In this document: one piece after another, positions 18,911 through 26,990 of the stretch | How positions within the stretch are numbered: position 1 is the stretch's first letter | Layout of the letters: each line of letters starts with the position of its first letter | Assembly: GCA_029265355.1 (NCBI GenBank) | Contig: JAJUJL010000007.1 | Location: 117,949-181,948, forward strand | Direction: 5' to 3' | DNA from: Chloroflexota bacterium | GTDB taxonomy: Bacteria > Chloroflexota > Anaerolineae > Anaerolineales > UBA4823 | Length of the DNA stretch: 64,000 bases | The notes under the pieces: generated by a model | What the model was told of the DNA's origin: nothing | What the model saw: only the letters and a program-made list of their open reading frames with translations | Databases searched by the model: none | Made by a program: the position numbers and the translations under genes

Positions 18911-18919
18911 TGATATACT
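18911..18919 (+). promoter_or_regulatory. candidate extended -10 promoter for argF
   Basis: TGA followed by TATACT stands about 100 bases before the argF start, in the divergent 289-base gap. No convincing -35 is seen. The rest of the gap is AT-richer than its surroundings and holds no other clear gene or RNA. Confidence 0.45.
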
Positions 18920-19018
18920 CCAGATGAAAACTGGCGATCCAGTCGCTTTGCAAGGTAGACAAAAGCAAACCCGGCGCATGGTCCGGACAAAACACCCAAA
19001 CACATCTGGAGCAGATTT

Positions 19019-19942
19019 ATGAAAGACTTCCTGGCAATTTCTGATTTCAGCGCACAAGAAATCCAATCCATGTTGGACCTGGCAGTAGCGCTCAAGGCGG
19101 AACGGGCTGCTGGCGGCAATCCGCCGCTGCTCAAAGGCAAAGTGCTCGCCATGATCTTCCAAAAACCCAGCTTGCGCACGCGCGTCTCTTTCGATATGGC
19201 CATGCGGCACCTGGGCGGAGACGCTCTCTATCTCTCCCCAAATGAAATTGGGCTGGGCAAGCGCGAGTCGATCGCCGATATCGCTCGCGTCATGTCTGGC
19301 TATGTGGATGCGCTGATGGCGCGCGTCTTCGATCACCAGCACGTCGTCGACCTGGCGCGCTGGTCCACCATCCCGGTGATCAACGGTTTGAGCGATTACA
19401 ACCACCCCTGCCAGGGCATGGCGGATGTGCTCACCATCCAGGAGAAATTTGGCACGCTGAAGGGATTGAACGTGTGCTTCGTGGGAGACGGCAACAATGT
19501 AGCGGTTTCGTTGCTGCACGCCTGCGCCTTGCTGGGCGCAAATTTCACCCTGGCCAGCCCTGAAGGCTACGATTTCAAGCCACAGGCGTTGGAAATCGGC
19601 CGCAAACTGGCTGCGCAAAGCGGCAGCCAGATCCGCCTGCTGCGCGATCCGCACGAAGCCGTGCGCGGGGCTCAGGTGATCTACACCGATACCTGGACCA
19701 GCATGGGACAGGAGGAAGAAGCCCGGCAGCGCGAACTGGTATTCCCTCCCTACCAGGTAAACGCCAGGTTGGTGGCGGAGGCAGACAAGGATGTGATCGT
19801 GATGCACTGCCTGCCCGCCCACCGTAACCAGGAATTGACCGACGAGGTTGCCGATGGCCCACACTCGGTCATCTTCCAGCAAGCGCACAACCGCATGCAC
19901 GCTCAGAAAGCGATCCTGGCGCGCTTGCTGAATGTGGCTTGA
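19019..19942 (+). CDS. argF: ornithine carbamoyltransferase
   Basis: 307 residues, the normal length. It joins carbamoyl phosphate and ornithine to give citrulline in arginine synthesis, or runs backward in the deiminase route. The carbamoyl-phosphate loop is SLRTRVSF (S51-R55), the HPCQ-type motif is NHPCQGMAD, and the ornithine-binding signature HCLPAHR begins at H263. GGAG precedes the start. It is followed by an ornithine aminotransferase, so ornithine is a branch point here: citrulline/arginine on one side, glutamate semialdehyde on the other. Which direction operates in the cell cannot be told from the sequence. Confidence 0.96.
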   Translation: MKDFLAISDFSAQEIQSMLDLAVALKAERAAGGNPPLLKGKVLAMIFQKPSLRTRVSFDMAMRHLGGDALYLSPNEIGLGKRESIADIARVMSGYVDALMARVFDHQHVVDLARWSTIPVINGLSDYNHPCQGMADVLTIQEKFGTLKGLNVCFVGDGNNVAVSLLHACALLGANFTLASPEGYDFKPQALEIGRKLAAQSGSQIRLLRDPHEAVRGAQVIYTDTWTSMGQEEEARQRELVFPPYQVNARLVAEADKDVIVMHCLPAHRNQELTDEVADGPHSVIFQQAHNRMHAQKAILARLLNVA

Positions 19943-20041
19943 GAAGAAAGCCAGGCTATGATCGTCCGCCGCAACGGAAGCTGAGCAGTTGCCTGGAGCA
20001 ACACTCCGCCGTGCGGCTCAACCTCGACGGTGATTTTGGAT

Positions 20042-21241
20042 ATGGATACAAACGCATACATTGAACTGGAAAACAAGTACGGGGCAAACAATTACCACCC
20101 CCTGGATGTCGTACTGGCGCGCGGCAGCGGTGTATGGGTGGAAGATGTCGAGGGTCATCGCTACCTGGACTGCTTGAGCGCTTATTCCGCGGTCAACCAG
20201 GGGCACGTGCACCCCAAGATTTTGGCAGCTCTGCAAGAACAAGCCAGTCGCATTACGCTCACCTCGCGCGCCTTTCGCAACGACCAGCTCGGCTTGTTTT
20301 ACCAGGAACTGTCGCAAATGAGCGGCTATGAGATGTCGCTGCCCATGAACAGCGGTGCAGAAGCGGTCGAAACCGCGGTCAAACTGGCGCGCAAATGGGC
20401 GTATGTGGTGAAGGGAGTGCCGCGCTACCAGGCAGAAGTGATCACCTGCCAGGGAAATTTCCACGGGCGCACGATCAGCATGATCTCCACCTCAACAGAA
20501 CCTCTCTACCGCCAGGACTTCGGACCGTTCACGCCCGGCTTTGTCAATGTTCCATACGGGGATGTGGCAGCCGTGGCGCAAGCCATCACCCCCCACACCG
20601 CGGCAGTGCTGGTGGAACCGATCCAGGGCGAAGCGGGCGTGATCGTGCCGCCAAAAGGCTATCTGCAGGCTTTGCGTGAGCTGTGCGATCGCCACCAGGT
20701 GCTGATGATCGCCGACGAGATTCAAACCGGGCTGGGGCGAACCGGACGGCGCTTCGCCTGCGACCACGAACAGGTGCGCCCGGATATCATGGTGCTGGGC
20801 AAGGCGCTCTCCGGCGGATTCTATCCCGTCTCGGCGGTGCTCGCCGATCGACCGATTATGGGTTTGATCCAGGCAGGCGAACACGGCTCCACCTTTGGCG
20901 GCAACCCCCTGGCGGCGGCCATTGCGCGAGCTGCGCTGCGCGTGTTGGAAGAAGAGAAATTGGCCGAAAACGCCGCCCGCCTCGGCGAATACCTGATGGA
21001 ACAATTGGCCGAGATCCCCAGCCGTTACGTCAAGGAAGTGCGCGGCAAAGGCCTGCTGATCGGGGTGGAGTTGCATCACCAGTTGGGAGGGGCGCGGCCT
21101 TTTTGCATGGCGTTGAAAGCGCGCGGCATCCTGGCAAAGGAAACTCATCAGCACGTGATCCGGTTTGCGCCGCCGCTGGTGATCGACCAGCAAACCATCG
21201 ATTGGGCGTTGCCCAGGATACGCGAAGTGTTAACTTCATAA
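20042..21241 (+). CDS. rocD: ornithine aminotransferase (class III PLP)
   Basis: 399 residues from ATG 20042 (GGTGA 7 bases upstream; GTG 20030 is the alternative). It moves the delta-amino group of ornithine to 2-oxoglutarate, giving glutamate semialdehyde. The sequence shows [13 protein letters not shown] near the N-terminus, the cofactor region [18 protein letters not shown], the aspartate in [13 protein letters not shown] and the PLP lysine K254 in [10 protein letters not shown]. The [10 protein letters not shown] and late [10 protein letters not shown] segments favour ornithine rather than acetylornithine as substrate. The 99-base gap after argF suggests joint expression. A palindrome follows the stop. 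Confidence 0.93.
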   Translation: MDTNAYIELENKYGANNYHPLDVVLARGSGVWVEDVEGHRYLDCLSAYSAVNQGHVHPKILAALQEQASRITLTSRAFRNDQLGLFYQELSQMSGYEMSLPMNSGAEAVETAVKLARKWAYVVKGVPRYQAEVITCQGNFHGRTISMISTSTEPLYRQDFGPFTPGFVNVPYGDVAAVAQAITPHTAAVLVEPIQGEAGVIVPPKGYLQALRELCDRHQVLMIADEIQTGLGRTGRRFACDHEQVRPDIMVLGKALSGGFYPVSAVLADRPIMGLIQAGEHGSTFGGNPLAAAIARAALRVLEEEKLAENAARLGEYLMEQLAEIPSRYVKEVRGKGLLIGVELHHQLGGARPFCMALKARGILAKETHQHVIRFAPPLVIDQQTIDWALPRIREVLTS

Positions 21242-21247
21242 ATCAAA

Positions 21248-21279
21248 ACGCACTGGAACGCGGCCGCGTTCCAGTGCGT
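21248..21279. repeat. perfect 32-bp palindrome after rocD
   Basis: Sixteen bases (ACGCACTGGAACGCGG) are followed directly by their exact reverse complement, 6 bases after the rocD stop. As RNA this would be a 14-bp GC-rich stem with a GGCC loop. There is no T-tract after it. It could end transcription, protect the 3' end or bind a dimeric protein. Confidence 0.7.
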
Positions 21280-21371
21280 GCAAATCCAAACGAACGGGAC
21301 TTACGCCAGGGTGACACACCCACCCGAGATGCGTAATTCCTGGCAAAATAAAACCAAGAAGAGGTGCTTCT

Positions 21372-22463
21372 ATGAACATCGGCATCCCCAAGGAACGCAG
21401 ACCGTTCGAATTTCGCGTTGGATTGTCGCCGTCTGCTGTCAACATGCTTTGCCGACAAGGGCACCGCTGCTACGTGGAGCACGAAGCCGGGTTGGGGGCA
21501 GGTTTTAGCGACATAGAATATGAAGCGGCGGGGGCGCGCATTGCCTATTCAGCTCACGAAGTGTTTGGCAGAGCCGATCTGCTGATCAAAGTCGCCCGTC
21601 CCCTGGCAGACGAGATCGAATGGTTATCGCCCGGAGCTGCGCTGGCCGGGCTGCTGCATCTCAATTCGGCGCGGCAAGATAAGATCACTCGCATGCTCGA
21701 AAAAGATATCACCGCCATCGCCCTGGAGCAGGTGGAGCTGCCCAACGGCGATGTGCCTGTGCGCCGTGCGCTGGCGCAGATCGGCGGGCAGATGGCGCCG
21801 CAGATTGCGGCGCGCCTGCTGCAAAATGAATCCGGCGGAAAGGGTATCCTGCTGGGCGGCGTGGTCGGTGTGCCGCCCGCCGAAGTGGTCATCATCGGCG
21901 CCGGCGTGGTGGGCACCGCCGCCACAGGCGGCTTTGTGGGTATGGGGGCGCATGTCACCGTCCTGGATAAAGATATCCACGCCTTGCAGCGCATCTATGA
22001 CCGTTACCCTTACACGGTTACCATGATTTCCAACGCCCACACCCTGGCGCGCGCCGTCACCTATGCCGATGTCTTGGTCGGCGCCGTGCTGGTGCCGGGC
22101 GAACGCGCTCCGGTTGTGGTGACGCGTGAGATGGTGCGCAGCATGAAGCCGCGCTCGGTGATCATGGATATCAGCATCGACGAAGGCGGCTGTGTGGAAA
22201 CCTCGCGCCCCACCACCCATGACCGCCCCACATTTATCGAAGAAGGCGTGATTCACTACTGCGTGCCGAATATCCCGGGTGTGGTGGCGCGCACTTCGAC
22301 CCACGCCTATATCAATTCCGCTTTTCCGTTCATCCTGGAGCTTGCCAATCGCGGCGTTGACCAGGCCATCGAACTCAACCCCGCCATCGCCCACGGTGTC
22401 AACTTGCACAAAGGCAAAATTGTGCACCTGGCCCGGCCAGTCATCGTGCCAGGGGAGGATTAA
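21372..22463 (+). CDS. ald: alanine dehydrogenase family enzyme
   Basis: 363 residues, close to the usual 360-375. Alanine dehydrogenase interconverts L-alanine and pyruvate plus ammonia with NAD. Visible are MNIGIPKERRPFEFRVGLSP at the N-terminus, the pyruvate-binding K73 (LIKVARPL) and catalytic H96 (LLHLNSA), the Rossmann loop VIIGAGVVGTAA near 175, and the family signature DISIDEGGCVETSRPTTH with VPNIPGVVARTST. Compared with typical members, NMPG is NIPG and the loop LHLA is LHLN, so related AlaDH/PNT activities cannot be excluded. AGAGGTG precedes the start. The CoA-transferase gene begins 3 bases after its stop, so the two are cotranslated. Confidence 0.85.
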   Translation: MNIGIPKERRPFEFRVGLSPSAVNMLCRQGHRCYVEHEAGLGAGFSDIEYEAAGARIAYSAHEVFGRADLLIKVARPLADEIEWLSPGAALAGLLHLNSARQDKITRMLEKDITAIALEQVELPNGDVPVRRALAQIGGQMAPQIAARLLQNESGGKGILLGGVVGVPPAEVVIIGAGVVGTAATGGFVGMGAHVTVLDKDIHALQRIYDRYPYTVTMISNAHTLARAVTYADVLVGAVLVPGERAPVVVTREMVRSMKPRSVIMDISIDEGGCVETSRPTTHDRPTFIEEGVIHYCVPNIPGVVARTSTHAYINSAFPFILELANRGVDQAIELNPAIAHGVNLHKGKIVHLARPVIVPGED

Positions 22464-22466
22464 AGC

Positions 22467-23765
22467 ATGTTTGCCTGGAACAAAATCTTCGAATCGCGCA
22501 TGGTGACTGCCGAACAAGCCGTTCAGCACATCCAGTCGGGGCAGCGGCTGTTCCTGACCGGCAACTGTTCGGTTCCTCAGAAGCTGCTTGGCGCCCTGGT
22601 CAAGCATGCTCCCAACCTGCAGAATGTCGAAATCTGCCAGGCTTTGACCATCGGCCCAGCAGACTACGTTGCACCTGAGATGGAAGGTCACCTGCGCGTG
22701 AACACGATGTTCATCAGCGCCAATATCCGCAAAGCGGTGCACGAAGGGCGCGCTGACTTCACCCCGGTACTGCTCTCCGAGTTTCCGCTGCTCTTCAAGC
22801 GCGGTGTGTTGCCATTGGATGTTGCCCTGATCCACGTCTCCCCGCCTGACGAGCACGGTTTCTGCAGCCTGGGGATCGAGGTCGGCCTGACCAAAAGCGC
22901 AGCCGAGACGGCGAAACTGATCATCGCCGAAGTCAACGAGCAGATGCCGCGCACCCTGGGGGATTCCTTTATCCACGTCAGCCGCCTGAACTACGTGGTG
23001 CCAGTTGATTACCCCCTGCCAGAGATCGATATGGCCAGCGAAGGCCCCACGGATGTGATCGAAAGCATCGCCCGCCACATCTCTTCGCTGATCCCGGATG
23101 GCGCCACCATGCAGATGGGCATCGGCGCTATCCCAGACGCGGTGTTGAAGTACCTGTTCGAAAAGCGCGACCTGGGCATTCACACCGAATTGTTCTCGGA
23201 TGGCATCATCGACCTGGTGGAAGCGGGCGTGCTGAACAATTCTCGCAAAACGCTGCACCCCGGCAAGATCATTGCTGGATTCATCCTGGGCACCAAGCGA
23301 CTGTACGATTGGTGCGACGATAACCCACTCATCGAATTGCACCCCACAGAATATGTCAATGACCCGTTCGTCATCGCCCAAAACGAACGCATGGTGGCGA
23401 TCAACTCCGCCATCGAAGTGGATTTGACCGGGCAAGTGTGCGCCGATAGCATCGGTCATCGCTTGTACAGCGGTGTTGGAGGCCAGTTGGACTTCATCTA
23501 CGGCGCCTCGCGCGCCAAAGGCGGTGTGCCGATCATCGCCCTGCCCAGCACCGCCAAGAACATCAGCCGCATTGTCGTCAGCCTCAAGCCAGGGGCGGGC
23601 GTGGTCACCACGCGCAACCATGTCAGGTTCGTGGTCACCGAATACGGCATTGCTGACCTGTACGGGAAAAGCATCCGGCAGCGCGCCCAGGCGCTGATCA
23701 ACGTGGCGCACCCTCAATTTCGCGAGGAGCTCACCCGGCAAGCCAGGGAGCTGCATTACATCTAA
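22467..23765 (+). CDS. acetyl-CoA hydrolase/4-hydroxybutyrate CoA-transferase family protein
   Basis: 432 residues. The family moves CoA between acids (for example acetyl-CoA with succinate, butyrate or 4-hydroxybutyrate) through a glutamyl-CoA thioester. The catalytic Glu is E241 in TELFSDG; LIPDGATMQMGIGAIPDAVL and the glycine loop SGVGGQLDFIYGA are in the expected order, and VVTEYGIADLYGKS closes the second domain. Full length, no membrane segment. A strong GGGGAGG lies 8 bases before ATG. Coupling to the alanine-dehydrogenase gene and position before pyruvate kinase suggest work on the pyruvate/acetyl-CoA fermentation end (inference). The exact acid pair is unknown. Confidence 0.9.
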   Translation: MFAWNKIFESRMVTAEQAVQHIQSGQRLFLTGNCSVPQKLLGALVKHAPNLQNVEICQALTIGPADYVAPEMEGHLRVNTMFISANIRKAVHEGRADFTPVLLSEFPLLFKRGVLPLDVALIHVSPPDEHGFCSLGIEVGLTKSAAETAKLIIAEVNEQMPRTLGDSFIHVSRLNYVVPVDYPLPEIDMASEGPTDVIESIARHISSLIPDGATMQMGIGAIPDAVLKYLFEKRDLGIHTELFSDGIIDLVEAGVLNNSRKTLHPGKIIAGFILGTKRLYDWCDDNPLIELHPTEYVNDPFVIAQNERMVAINSAIEVDLTGQVCADSIGHRLYSGVGGQLDFIYGASRAKGGVPIIALPSTAKNISRIVVSLKPGAGVVTTRNHVRFVVTEYGIADLYGKSIRQRAQALINVAHPQFREELTRQARELHYI

Positions 23766-23777
23766 GGAGCGGGGGGC

Positions 23778-23804
23778 ATGGGCGGGCTGCGCCGATGCGC
23801 CCAT
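23778..23804. repeat. hairpin between CoA-transferase and pyruvate kinase genes
   Basis: ATGGGCG and its exact complement CGCCCAT flank a 13-base loop that itself contains GGC/GCC. It starts 12 bases after the CoA-transferase stop and has no T-tract. Confidence 0.45.
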
Positions 23805-23833
23805 CAGTCCCTTGTAAGAAAGAATAAAAAGAC

Positions 23834-25270
23834 ATGGAACGCCGAACGAAAATCGTCTGCACAATCGGCCCTGCCAGCCAGGACGAGCACATGCTCGAAG
23901 AGCTGATACGAGCTGGGATGAATGTGGCGCGCCTGAACTTCTCGCATGGCGACTACGAAGTTCATGCCCAGGTCTATCAAAAGATCCGCAAGCTTTCCAG
24001 GCAAATGGGCAAGCCGGTCACCATCCTGCAAGACTTGCAAGGACCGAAAATCCGCACCGGCGAAATCAGCGGCGGCAAGGTGGACATTCACGCCGGGCAG
24101 GCGCTCACCCTGACCTGCACGCCGGTGCTGGGTGATGCGGAGCGCGTCTCGGTGGATTATCCGCACCTGGCGCGTTCAGTTCGCCCGGGCAGCCGCGTGT
24201 TGTTGGATGACGGCAACCTGGAGCTGGTGGTGATCCAGGTTGGCGAGGATGCGATCGAGACGCGGGTTGTGCTGGGTGGAGAGCTGAAATCTCACAAAGG
24301 GGTTAACCTGCCCGGCGCGCAGCTCGAGATCGCCGGTTTCACAGAGAAAGACGCCCAGGATTTGAAGTTTGGGCTCGAGTTGGGCGTGGACATGGTAGCG
24401 ATATCCTTTGTGCGCACGGCTGGCGATGTGCTCACCGTGCGCCAGGCAATCCAGCGCCTGCACCCCGAGCGGGCGGGAACGCCGATTGTCGCCAAGCTGG
24501 AGCGCCCCGATGCCATCCAAAACCTGGCAGACATTGTGCACGTCACCGATGGGGTGATGGTGGCGCGCGGCGACCTGGGGGTGGAAATGTCTCCGCAAGA
24601 AGTGCCCATCGCCCAGAAGAAGATCATCGAGGCCGCCAACCGGCACGCCAAAATGGTGATCACGGCCACCCAGATGCTCGATTCGATGATCCACAACCCC
24701 CGCCCCACCCGCGCCGAGGCCACCGACGTTGCCAATGCCATCCTGGACGGCACGGACGCGGTGATGCTTTCCGGCGAAACAGCCATGGGCAAGTACCCCC
24801 GGCAAGCTGTGGAGATGATGAACGCCATCGCCTGCCAGGCCGAAGATAGCCTGCCGAAGTGGGGACACTGGAAGGGAACTTTCGAGCCGGAGCACGAATT
24901 TGATGACACCTTCTACCTGACCCAGGCTGCCCGCGAACTGGCGCACGATCGCAACGTTGCCGCTATCGCGGTGTTCACCAAAAGCGGACGCACGGCGCTG
25001 ATGATGTCCAAAACGCGCCCCGATGTGCCCATCCTGGCCTTCACTCCACAAGCCGATACCTACCAGCGCATGGGACTGTACTGGGGCGTGGTGCCGCACC
25101 TGGTGCCGCATGCCAAGAATATCGAGGAAATGCTGAGGGTTGTCGAAGAGGCCATGATGGCTTCGACGCCCATCCAATCCGGGCAACAGGTGGTGCTGAT
25201 CTGCGGTTACCCCGTGGACGCGGTGCGCCCCACCAACCTGGCGCTGCTGCACACGGTGGGATCGTTGTAG
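23834..25270 (+). CDS. pyk: pyruvate kinase
   Basis: 478 residues, typical length. It makes ATP and pyruvate from phosphoenolpyruvate. The order is KIVCTIGPAS at the N-terminus, NVARLNFSHG, the substrate/metal region LQDLQGPKIRTGE, MVARGDLGVEM, the active-site helix KMVITATQMLDSMI followed by PTRAEATDVANAILDGTDAVMLSGE (in two stretches), and a C-terminal alpha/beta domain that ends GYPVDAVRPTNLALLHTVG. No fused PEP-utilising domain is present. There is no clear Shine-Dalgarno before ATG 23834 (A-rich leader). A perfect hairpin begins at the last base of the stop codon. Confidence 0.97.
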   Translation: MERRTKIVCTIGPASQDEHMLEELIRAGMNVARLNFSHGDYEVHAQVYQKIRKLSRQMGKPVTILQDLQGPKIRTGEISGGKVDIHAGQALTLTCTPVLGDAERVSVDYPHLARSVRPGSRVLLDDGNLELVVIQVGEDAIETRVVLGGELKSHKGVNLPGAQLEIAGFTEKDAQDLKFGLELGVDMVAISFVRTAGDVLTVRQAIQRLHPERAGTPIVAKLERPDAIQNLADIVHVTDGVMVARGDLGVEMSPQEVPIAQKKIIEAANRHAKMVITATQMLDSMIHNPRPTRAEATDVANAILDGTDAVMLSGETAMGKYPRQAVEMMNAIACQAEDSLPKWGHWKGTFEPEHEFDDTFYLTQAARELAHDRNVAAIAVFTKSGRTALMMSKTRPDVPILAFTPQADTYQRMGLYWGVVPHLVPHAKNIEEMLRVVEEAMMASTPIQSGQQVVLICGYPVDAVRPTNLALLHTVGSL

Positions 25271-25291
25271 GGTCGGGCAAATGCCCGACCC
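25270..25291. terminator. perfect GC-rich hairpin at the end of pyk
   Basis: GGGTCGGGC pairs exactly with GCCCGACCC over an AAAT loop; the first G is the last base of the pyk stop codon. No T-tract follows, so it is either a U-less terminator or a copy of a small repeat. The rest of the gap up to the promoter at 25419 shows nothing else definite. Confidence 0.5.
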
Positions 25292-25418
25292 GCCCCGGCG
25301 GTCATTTACATACGCGCTGCGGGCCTGGCATCCGACTGGCCGGTGTCCTCGCCGCAGCAAGCCGGTTTTGTCAGGCGCTTGAACTCGTCTCAGCATCGAA
25401 ATGCCAGCCTCCTGGTGA

Positions 25419-25447
25419 TTGACAACAGGAGGTTTTTTCTGTATACT
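25419..25447 (+). promoter_or_regulatory. sigma-70 promoter of the GbsR/MarR regulator gene
   Basis: A consensus TTGACA (25419-25424) and TATACT (25442-25447) are separated by exactly 17 bases, the optimum. Transcription should begin near 25454, inside the palindrome that follows. This is the clearest promoter in the window. Confidence 0.88.
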
Positions 25448-25469
25448 ATGTTTAGTTTATACTAAACAT
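25448..25469. promoter_or_regulatory. operator palindrome over the transcription start
   Basis: ATGTTTAGT and its exact complement ACTAAACAT flank a TTAT spacer (9-bp arms). It lies directly after the -10 box and covers the expected start site, in front of a gene for a winged-helix regulator. The position is right for autorepression by a dimeric MarR-type protein (inference). Confidence 0.75.
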
Positions 25470-25493
25470 TCTAATCAGGAGGAAACAACCGCT

Positions 25494-26036
25494 GTGTCCA
25501 TCGAACAAGCCCGGCTGCACTTTACCCAGGCGCTCAGCCGCATCTCCCATTTTTGGGGCTTTCCCAAGGCGATGGGCGCGATCTACGCCACGCTCTACCT
25601 TTCCGCTTCCCCACTTTCTTTGGATGAGCTGGTCGAACAGGTCGGGGTGACCAAAGGCGCGGTCAGCACCAATGTGCGCATGCTGGAGCGACTGGGTATG
25701 GTGCACCGCCACCTGCAGGTTGGAGATCGCAAAGACTATTACTCCGCTGAAGTCGATTTTTGGAAAATCATCAAGACCATCCTGCGCGAGCGGGAGAAAA
25801 CCGAGTTCGACCTGGCGCTGCGCGCCGTGCAAGAGAGCCTGGAGATGGTGCAGGACGACTCCCTCCCGCCCGAGCAAGTCCAGGCGGCTTCCTTCTACAC
25901 CGCCCGCATGCAGAGCCTGCTCAAATTTTTTCACACCCTGGACAACCTGGTCGCCACCATCATGGCGCTGGACGAGCTGCGGGGCAACGCCCTGGAGCGC
26001 ATCCTGGGAAATCGACGCTCTGGAGACCCATCATGA
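25494..26036 (+). CDS. GbsR/MarR-family transcriptional regulator
   Basis: 180 residues from GTG 25494 (AGGAGG 11 bases upstream); the open frame upstream runs through the operator and promoter and is not coding. A winged helix lies at about 35-90: AIYATLYLSASPLSLDELVE, recognition helix KGAVSTNVRMLERLG, wing HRHLQVGDRKDYYSAE. A long helical C-terminal half (REREKTEFDLALRAVQES) is the dimerisation part seen in GbsR relatives. The promoter/operator upstream points to autoregulation. Its stop overlaps the next start (ATGA), so the SDR enzyme is cotranslated and probably under its control. The inducer is unknown. Confidence 0.9.
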   Translation: MSIEQARLHFTQALSRISHFWGFPKAMGAIYATLYLSASPLSLDELVEQVGVTKGAVSTNVRMLERLGMVHRHLQVGDRKDYYSAEVDFWKIIKTILREREKTEFDLALRAVQESLEMVQDDSLPPEQVQAASFYTARMQSLLKFFHTLDNLVATIMALDELRGNALERILGNRRSGDPS

Positions 26037-26965
26037 ACAGCAGCCAAAATTTCGATATTGTCACCGGCGCTTTTGGTTACTCGGGAAAATACATCACCCA
26101 CCGGCTTTTAGCGCAGGGGCGCCAAGTGATCACCCTGACCGGCAACCCGCAGCGCCAGAGTCCCTTCGGGCAGGCTGTGCCAGCGTTTCCATTTCATTTC
26201 GATAACCCGGCTGCGCTGCGCGAGAGGCTGCGCGGCGCAGATACGCTGTACAACACGTACTGGGTGCGCTTTGATTATGGAGACCGCACTTACCAGCAGG
26301 CAGTCGAGAACACCCGCCGCCTGTTTGCCGCCGCCCAGGCTGCTGGCGTGCGCCGCATCGTGCACATCAGCATCACCAACCCCAGCCTGGATTCACCCCT
26401 GCCCTACTTCAGAGGCAAGGCGCAGCTCGAGCAAGAGTTGCAGGGGCTGGGCGTCTCTTATGCCATCCTGCGCCCGACGGTGATTTTTGGCAAAGAAGAT
26501 ATCCTGATCAACAACATCGCCTACCTGCTGCGGCGTTTCCCGATCTTTGCCGTGCCAGGCGATGGCAGCTATCGCTTGCAGCCGATCTATGTTGAAGACC
26601 TGGCCGAGCTGGCAGTCACGGCTGGAGCGAGCCAGGCGAGCCAGGTCATCGATGCGGTTGGTCCGGAGATCTACACCTTCGAAAGGTTGGTGCGAGAGAT
26701 TGCGGCTGCCGTGGGGCGCCGCCCAATCCTCGCCTACGCCCCGCCCTGGCTGGCGTTGGCCGCGGCGCGCGCCTTGAGCGTGTTTCTGAGGGATGTGCTG
26801 CTGACGCGCGAAGAAGTGCTGGGCTTGATGGCTAACCTGCTGGTCTCGGCGCAACCGCCCACCGCGACGACGCGCCTGTCGGACTGGGTGAAAAGCAACG
26901 CCCACCTGCTGGGAGCGCGCTACGCCAGCGAGCTGCAGCGGCACTACCAGCCCGCTGCAAGCTGA
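26033..26965 (+). CDS. NAD(P)-binding atypical short-chain dehydrogenase/epimerase
   Basis: 310 residues from ATG 26033, which shares ATGA with the regulator stop. The N-terminal Rossmann motif is TGAFGYSGKYITHRLL, followed by RGADTLYNTYWVRFDYG, RRIVHISITNPSLDSPLPYF and YAILRPTVIFGKEDILINN. The usual YxxxK is replaced by a YFRGK form at the expected place (Y and K spaced by three), as in NmrA/NDUFA9-like atypical SDRs. The C-terminal part has a hydrophobic helix (about 240-255). Such proteins may bind NAD as sensors or reduce small molecules. Coupling to the GbsR-type regulator suggests a stress or detoxification role (inference). Confidence 0.85.
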   Translation: MNSSQNFDIVTGAFGYSGKYITHRLLAQGRQVITLTGNPQRQSPFGQAVPAFPFHFDNPAALRERLRGADTLYNTYWVRFDYGDRTYQQAVENTRRLFAAAQAAGVRRIVHISITNPSLDSPLPYFRGKAQLEQELQGLGVSYAILRPTVIFGKEDILINNIAYLLRRFPIFAVPGDGSYRLQPIYVEDLAELAVTAGASQASQVIDAVGPEIYTFERLVREIAAAVGRRPILAYAPPWLALAAARALSVFLRDVLLTREEVLGLMANLLVSAQPPTATTRLSDWVKSNAHLLGARYASELQRHYQPAAS

Positions 26966-26990
26966 GATCATCTGCGCTGGAATGCGCTGC

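Noticed and set aside
21624..23864. 746-codon open frame on the minus strand across the alanine-dehydrogenase and CoA-transferase genes
   Set aside because: It is antisense to two clearly recognised enzymes, His/Gln/Asp-rich in the way of GC-rich shadow frames, and has no domain.
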